From WVYX01 sp039592335 (GTDB taxonomy: Bacteria; Gemmatimonadota; Gemmatimonadetes; Gemmatimonadales; GWC2-71-9): a stretch of 64,000 nucleotides of DNA. Both the position numbers and the translations under genes were made by a program. Positions 62,193 through 64,000 of the stretch are shown here, one piece after another. The first letter of the stretch is position 1, and each line of letters begins with the position of its first letter. The stretch lies in the NCBI GenBank assembly GCA_039592335.1, contig JBDHBX010000010.1:1-64000 (forward strand), read 5' to 3'. A model generated the notes under the pieces. That model was not told the origin of the DNA. It did no database searches and saw only the letters and a list, made by a program, of their open reading frames with translations.

Positions 62193-63470
62193 ATGGTCCG
62201 GGTGCAGGCCGTGCATGCCGATTCGGTTGGGGCCGAGCTCGGGATCACCCCCGGCTTCGAGTTGCTCTCCATCGGCGGACGCGAGCTGACGGACTTCCTC
62301 GATTGGGAGTTCCTCTCCGCCGAGGAGCGCTTCGTACTGCTGGCCCGCTCCCCGGAAGGGGAAGCCGTCGAGTACGACGTGGAGCGGCCCCACGAAGCCC
62401 CCCTAGGCATCGAACTCGAACCCCCACGCGTCCGGCGCTGCGCCAACCGGTGTGACTTCTGCTTCGTGGACGGTCTCCCGCAGGGGCTGCGGGAGACGCT
62501 GTACGTCCGGGACGACGACTATCGCCTGTCCTTCCGGTACGGGAACTTCGCAACGCTCACCAACCTGAAACCGTGGGACGTGGAACGGATTCTGGAGTAC
62601 CGGCTCTCGCCCCTGTACGTCTCGGTCCACGCCACCGACCCGGTGGTGCGCCGCCGCCTGCTACGCCATCCCCGCGCCGCGGCGATCCTCCCGCAACTCA
62701 AGGCCTTCGCGGAAGGCGGGATCCGCTTCCACACACAGGTCGTGCTGCAACCCGGGGTGAATGACGGCGACGTGCTGCGCCGCTCCCTGGACGACCTCTA
62801 CACCCTGGGTGCGTCCGTGCTGTCGGTGTCCGTCGTGCCCGTGGGACTCACGGAGTACAGCAAGCACCACCTGGTGCGGGAGCCCACCCGGGAAGAGTGT
62901 CGCGCCGCGGTGACGGCCGTAGAGGCCTCGCAGGAGCGAGCCCGCACGGAGCGGGGCACGCACTGGGCGTACGGGGCAGACGAGCTGTACATCGTCGCGG
63001 ACCTCGACCTCCCACCGGCGGAGCGGTACGACGGGTTCGAGCAGGTGGAGAACGGAGTGGGGAGCGTGCGCTACCTGCAGCGGCGCATTGCCGAGGGGCG
63101 CGAGCAGCTGCGCGACCTGGGGACCGTGCGCGTTGGCGTGTTCACTGGTACGGCCATGCAGCGCCTCCTGCCGCTGGTCGTAGAGACGCTGCGAGCGGCG
63201 ACCACCGCGCAGTACGAGCTCGTCACGATCGAGAACGATCTGTTTGGACCCTCCGTCACCACCGCCGGCCTGCTCCCGGGACGGGCCTTCCAGCGGGCGC
63301 TGCGGGAGCACGCCGACCTGGACGTCGCGCTGCTCCCGGCCGAAGCGGTGAGTGACGCCGGGCTGTTCCTCGACGACGTGCGCTTCGCGGATCTGGTCGA
63401 GGCAGCACCCATGCCAGTGCGGCTGTCGTACGACTTCGTGGACGCGCTCGCGAACGGTGGGACGCCATGA
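62193..63470 (+). CDS. DUF512 family PDZ/radical-SAM-like protein
   Basis: A 425-residue protein. The N-terminal PDZ-like segment (VHADSVGAELGITPGFELLS) is followed by the DUF512 cysteine motif CANRCDFCF (near 83-91), which resembles radical SAM cluster binding, and the family block DDDYRLSFRYGNFATLTNL. The C-terminal domain (VGVFTGTAMQRLLPLVVE) is also typical. The family is conserved in many bacteria and usually lies beside der, as here; the reaction is unknown. A GGGAGGAG site precedes the ATG. Confidence 0.88.
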   Translation: MVRVQAVHADSVGAELGITPGFELLSIGGRELTDFLDWEFLSAEERFVLLARSPEGEAVEYDVERPHEAPLGIELEPPRVRRCANRCDFCFVDGLPQGLRETLYVRDDDYRLSFRYGNFATLTNLKPWDVERILEYRLSPLYVSVHATDPVVRRRLLRHPRAAAILPQLKAFAEGGIRFHTQVVLQPGVNDGDVLRRSLDDLYTLGASVLSVSVVPVGLTEYSKHHLVREPTREECRAAVTAVEASQERARTERGTHWAYGADELYIVADLDLPPAERYDGFEQVENGVGSVRYLQRRIAEGREQLRDLGTVRVGVFTGTAMQRLLPLVVETLRAATTAQYELVTIENDLFGPSVTTAGLLPGRAFQRALREHADLDVALLPAEAVSDAGLFLDDVRFADLVEAAPMPVRLSYDFVDALANGGTP

Positions 63471-64000
63471 GACAGGCGACGGTGGCCATCATCGGCCGAC
63501 CCAACGTGGGGAAGTCGACCCTGTTCAACCGCATCGTGGGCGGGCGGCGCGCGATCGTCGACGACCGCCCCGGCGTCACGCGCGACCGACACTACGCGCA
63601 CACCGAATGGACCGGCCACCACTTCTGGCTGGTCGATACCGGAGGGTGGGTCGTGGACGCGGACGATGCGCTACACAGCAGCATCCGGCTGCAGATCCAG
63701 CTCGCCATCGACCAGTCCGACGTGATCGTGTTCGTGGTGGATACGCAGACGGGCGTGCACCCAGTGGACCACGAGGTCGCGCAGCTGCTGCGGCGCCACC
63801 GCGACCGCGTCGTGGTCGCCGCCAACAAGGCCGACGACCTGGCCGACGACACCTCGCACCACGCGTTTCACGAGCTCGGGTTGGGCGACCCACAGCCCCT
63901 GTCCGCATCCACGGGGAAAGGGAGCGGCGACCTGCTGGACCGCATCGTGGCGCTCCTCGCCACCGCACCCGAGGAGGCCGAGGAGGGGATCGTCCAGGTA
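63467..64000 (+). CDS. der: GTPase Der (EngA), N-terminal part, truncated by window edge
   Basis: The first 178 residues are inside the window. G-domain 1 is intact: P-loop GRPNVGKST (near 10-18), G2 in PGVTRDRHY, G3 DTGG, G4 NKADDL (near 121-126), and G5 in LSASTGKG. Der has two tandem G-domains and a KH-like domain and acts in 50S ribosome assembly. It overlaps the DUF512 gene by four bases. The intact NKxD here contrasts with the Era-like protein upstream. Confidence 0.95.
   Translation, partial: MRQATVAIIGRPNVGKSTLFNRIVGGRRAIVDDRPGVTRDRHYAHTEWTGHHFWLVDTGGWVVDADDALHSSIRLQIQLAIDQSDVIVFVVDTQTGVHPVDHEVAQLLRRHRDRVVVAANKADDLADDTSHHAFHELGLGDPQPLSASTGKGSGDLLDRIVALLATAPEEAEEGIVQV

Overview
The window reads as one 64 kb stretch of a high-GC, diderm bacterial chromosome. 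The best guess is Gemmatimonadota or a close relative. This is inferred from the combination of lipid A and BAM genes with an LpxC-FabZ fusion, the McsA/McsB/ClpC arginine-phosphorylation genes, the bacillithiol enzyme BshC, PorV-like and DUF5683-like envelope proteins, and a SARP-type activator. No taxonomic marker was searched: the partial 23S rRNA at the left end could settle the phylum.

Layout. (1) 1-640: 3' end of a 23S rRNA gene, a 5S rRNA gene and a strong terminator. (2) 717-2879, minus strand: two exported outer-membrane-type proteins. (3) 3355-21627, plus strand: a compact 18-gene redox locus, probably one transcription unit. It encodes HdrC, HdrB, an HdrA half fused to NuoE, a thioredoxin-like ferredoxin, a NuoF-GltD/NfnB fusion, a set of small sensory proteins (two DRTGG, a CBS-ATPase, a PHP phosphoesterase, an ATPase), a NuoG-type ferredoxin fused to the other HdrA half plus a second HdrA, MvhD, an unknown 65-residue protein, a diheme-type sensor kinase with its receiver, and the small subunit, large subunit and maturation protease of a group 3c-type [NiFe] hydrogenase. 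(4) 21691-23249: a SARP-like regulator and a second copy of the MarR regulator that opens region 3. (5) 23341-56140: a long, tightly packed plus-strand run of housekeeping and envelope genes (era, prfB with programmed frameshift, lysS, lolCD, mcsAB-clpC, bamA-skp-lpxD-lpxC/fabZ-lpxA-lpxB-lpxK, rlmH, bshC, murJ, uvrC, thrC, larC). (6) 56188-56259: tRNA-Gly(CCC). (7) 56344-61978: four signalling proteins. (8) 62193-64000: a DUF512 radical-SAM-like protein and the start of der.

The most striking system is region 3. H2 oxidised by MvhAG would feed electrons through MvhD to HdrA flavin, with branches to HdrBC (a disulfide or similar acceptor) and to NuoE/NuoF and NfnB-like flavoproteins (NAD(P)H and/or ferredoxin). 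One HdrA appears to be cut inside its ferredoxin insertion, with the two halves carried on different polypeptides, each joined to a complex-I-type [2Fe-2S] module. Two MarR paralogues with a conserved four-cysteine tail flank the locus and share an operator-like sequence. The locus has lower GC and more AGA/AGG arginine codons than its surroundings, which suggests acquisition by transfer. No hyp maturation genes, integrase, IS element or CRISPR array is seen in the window.
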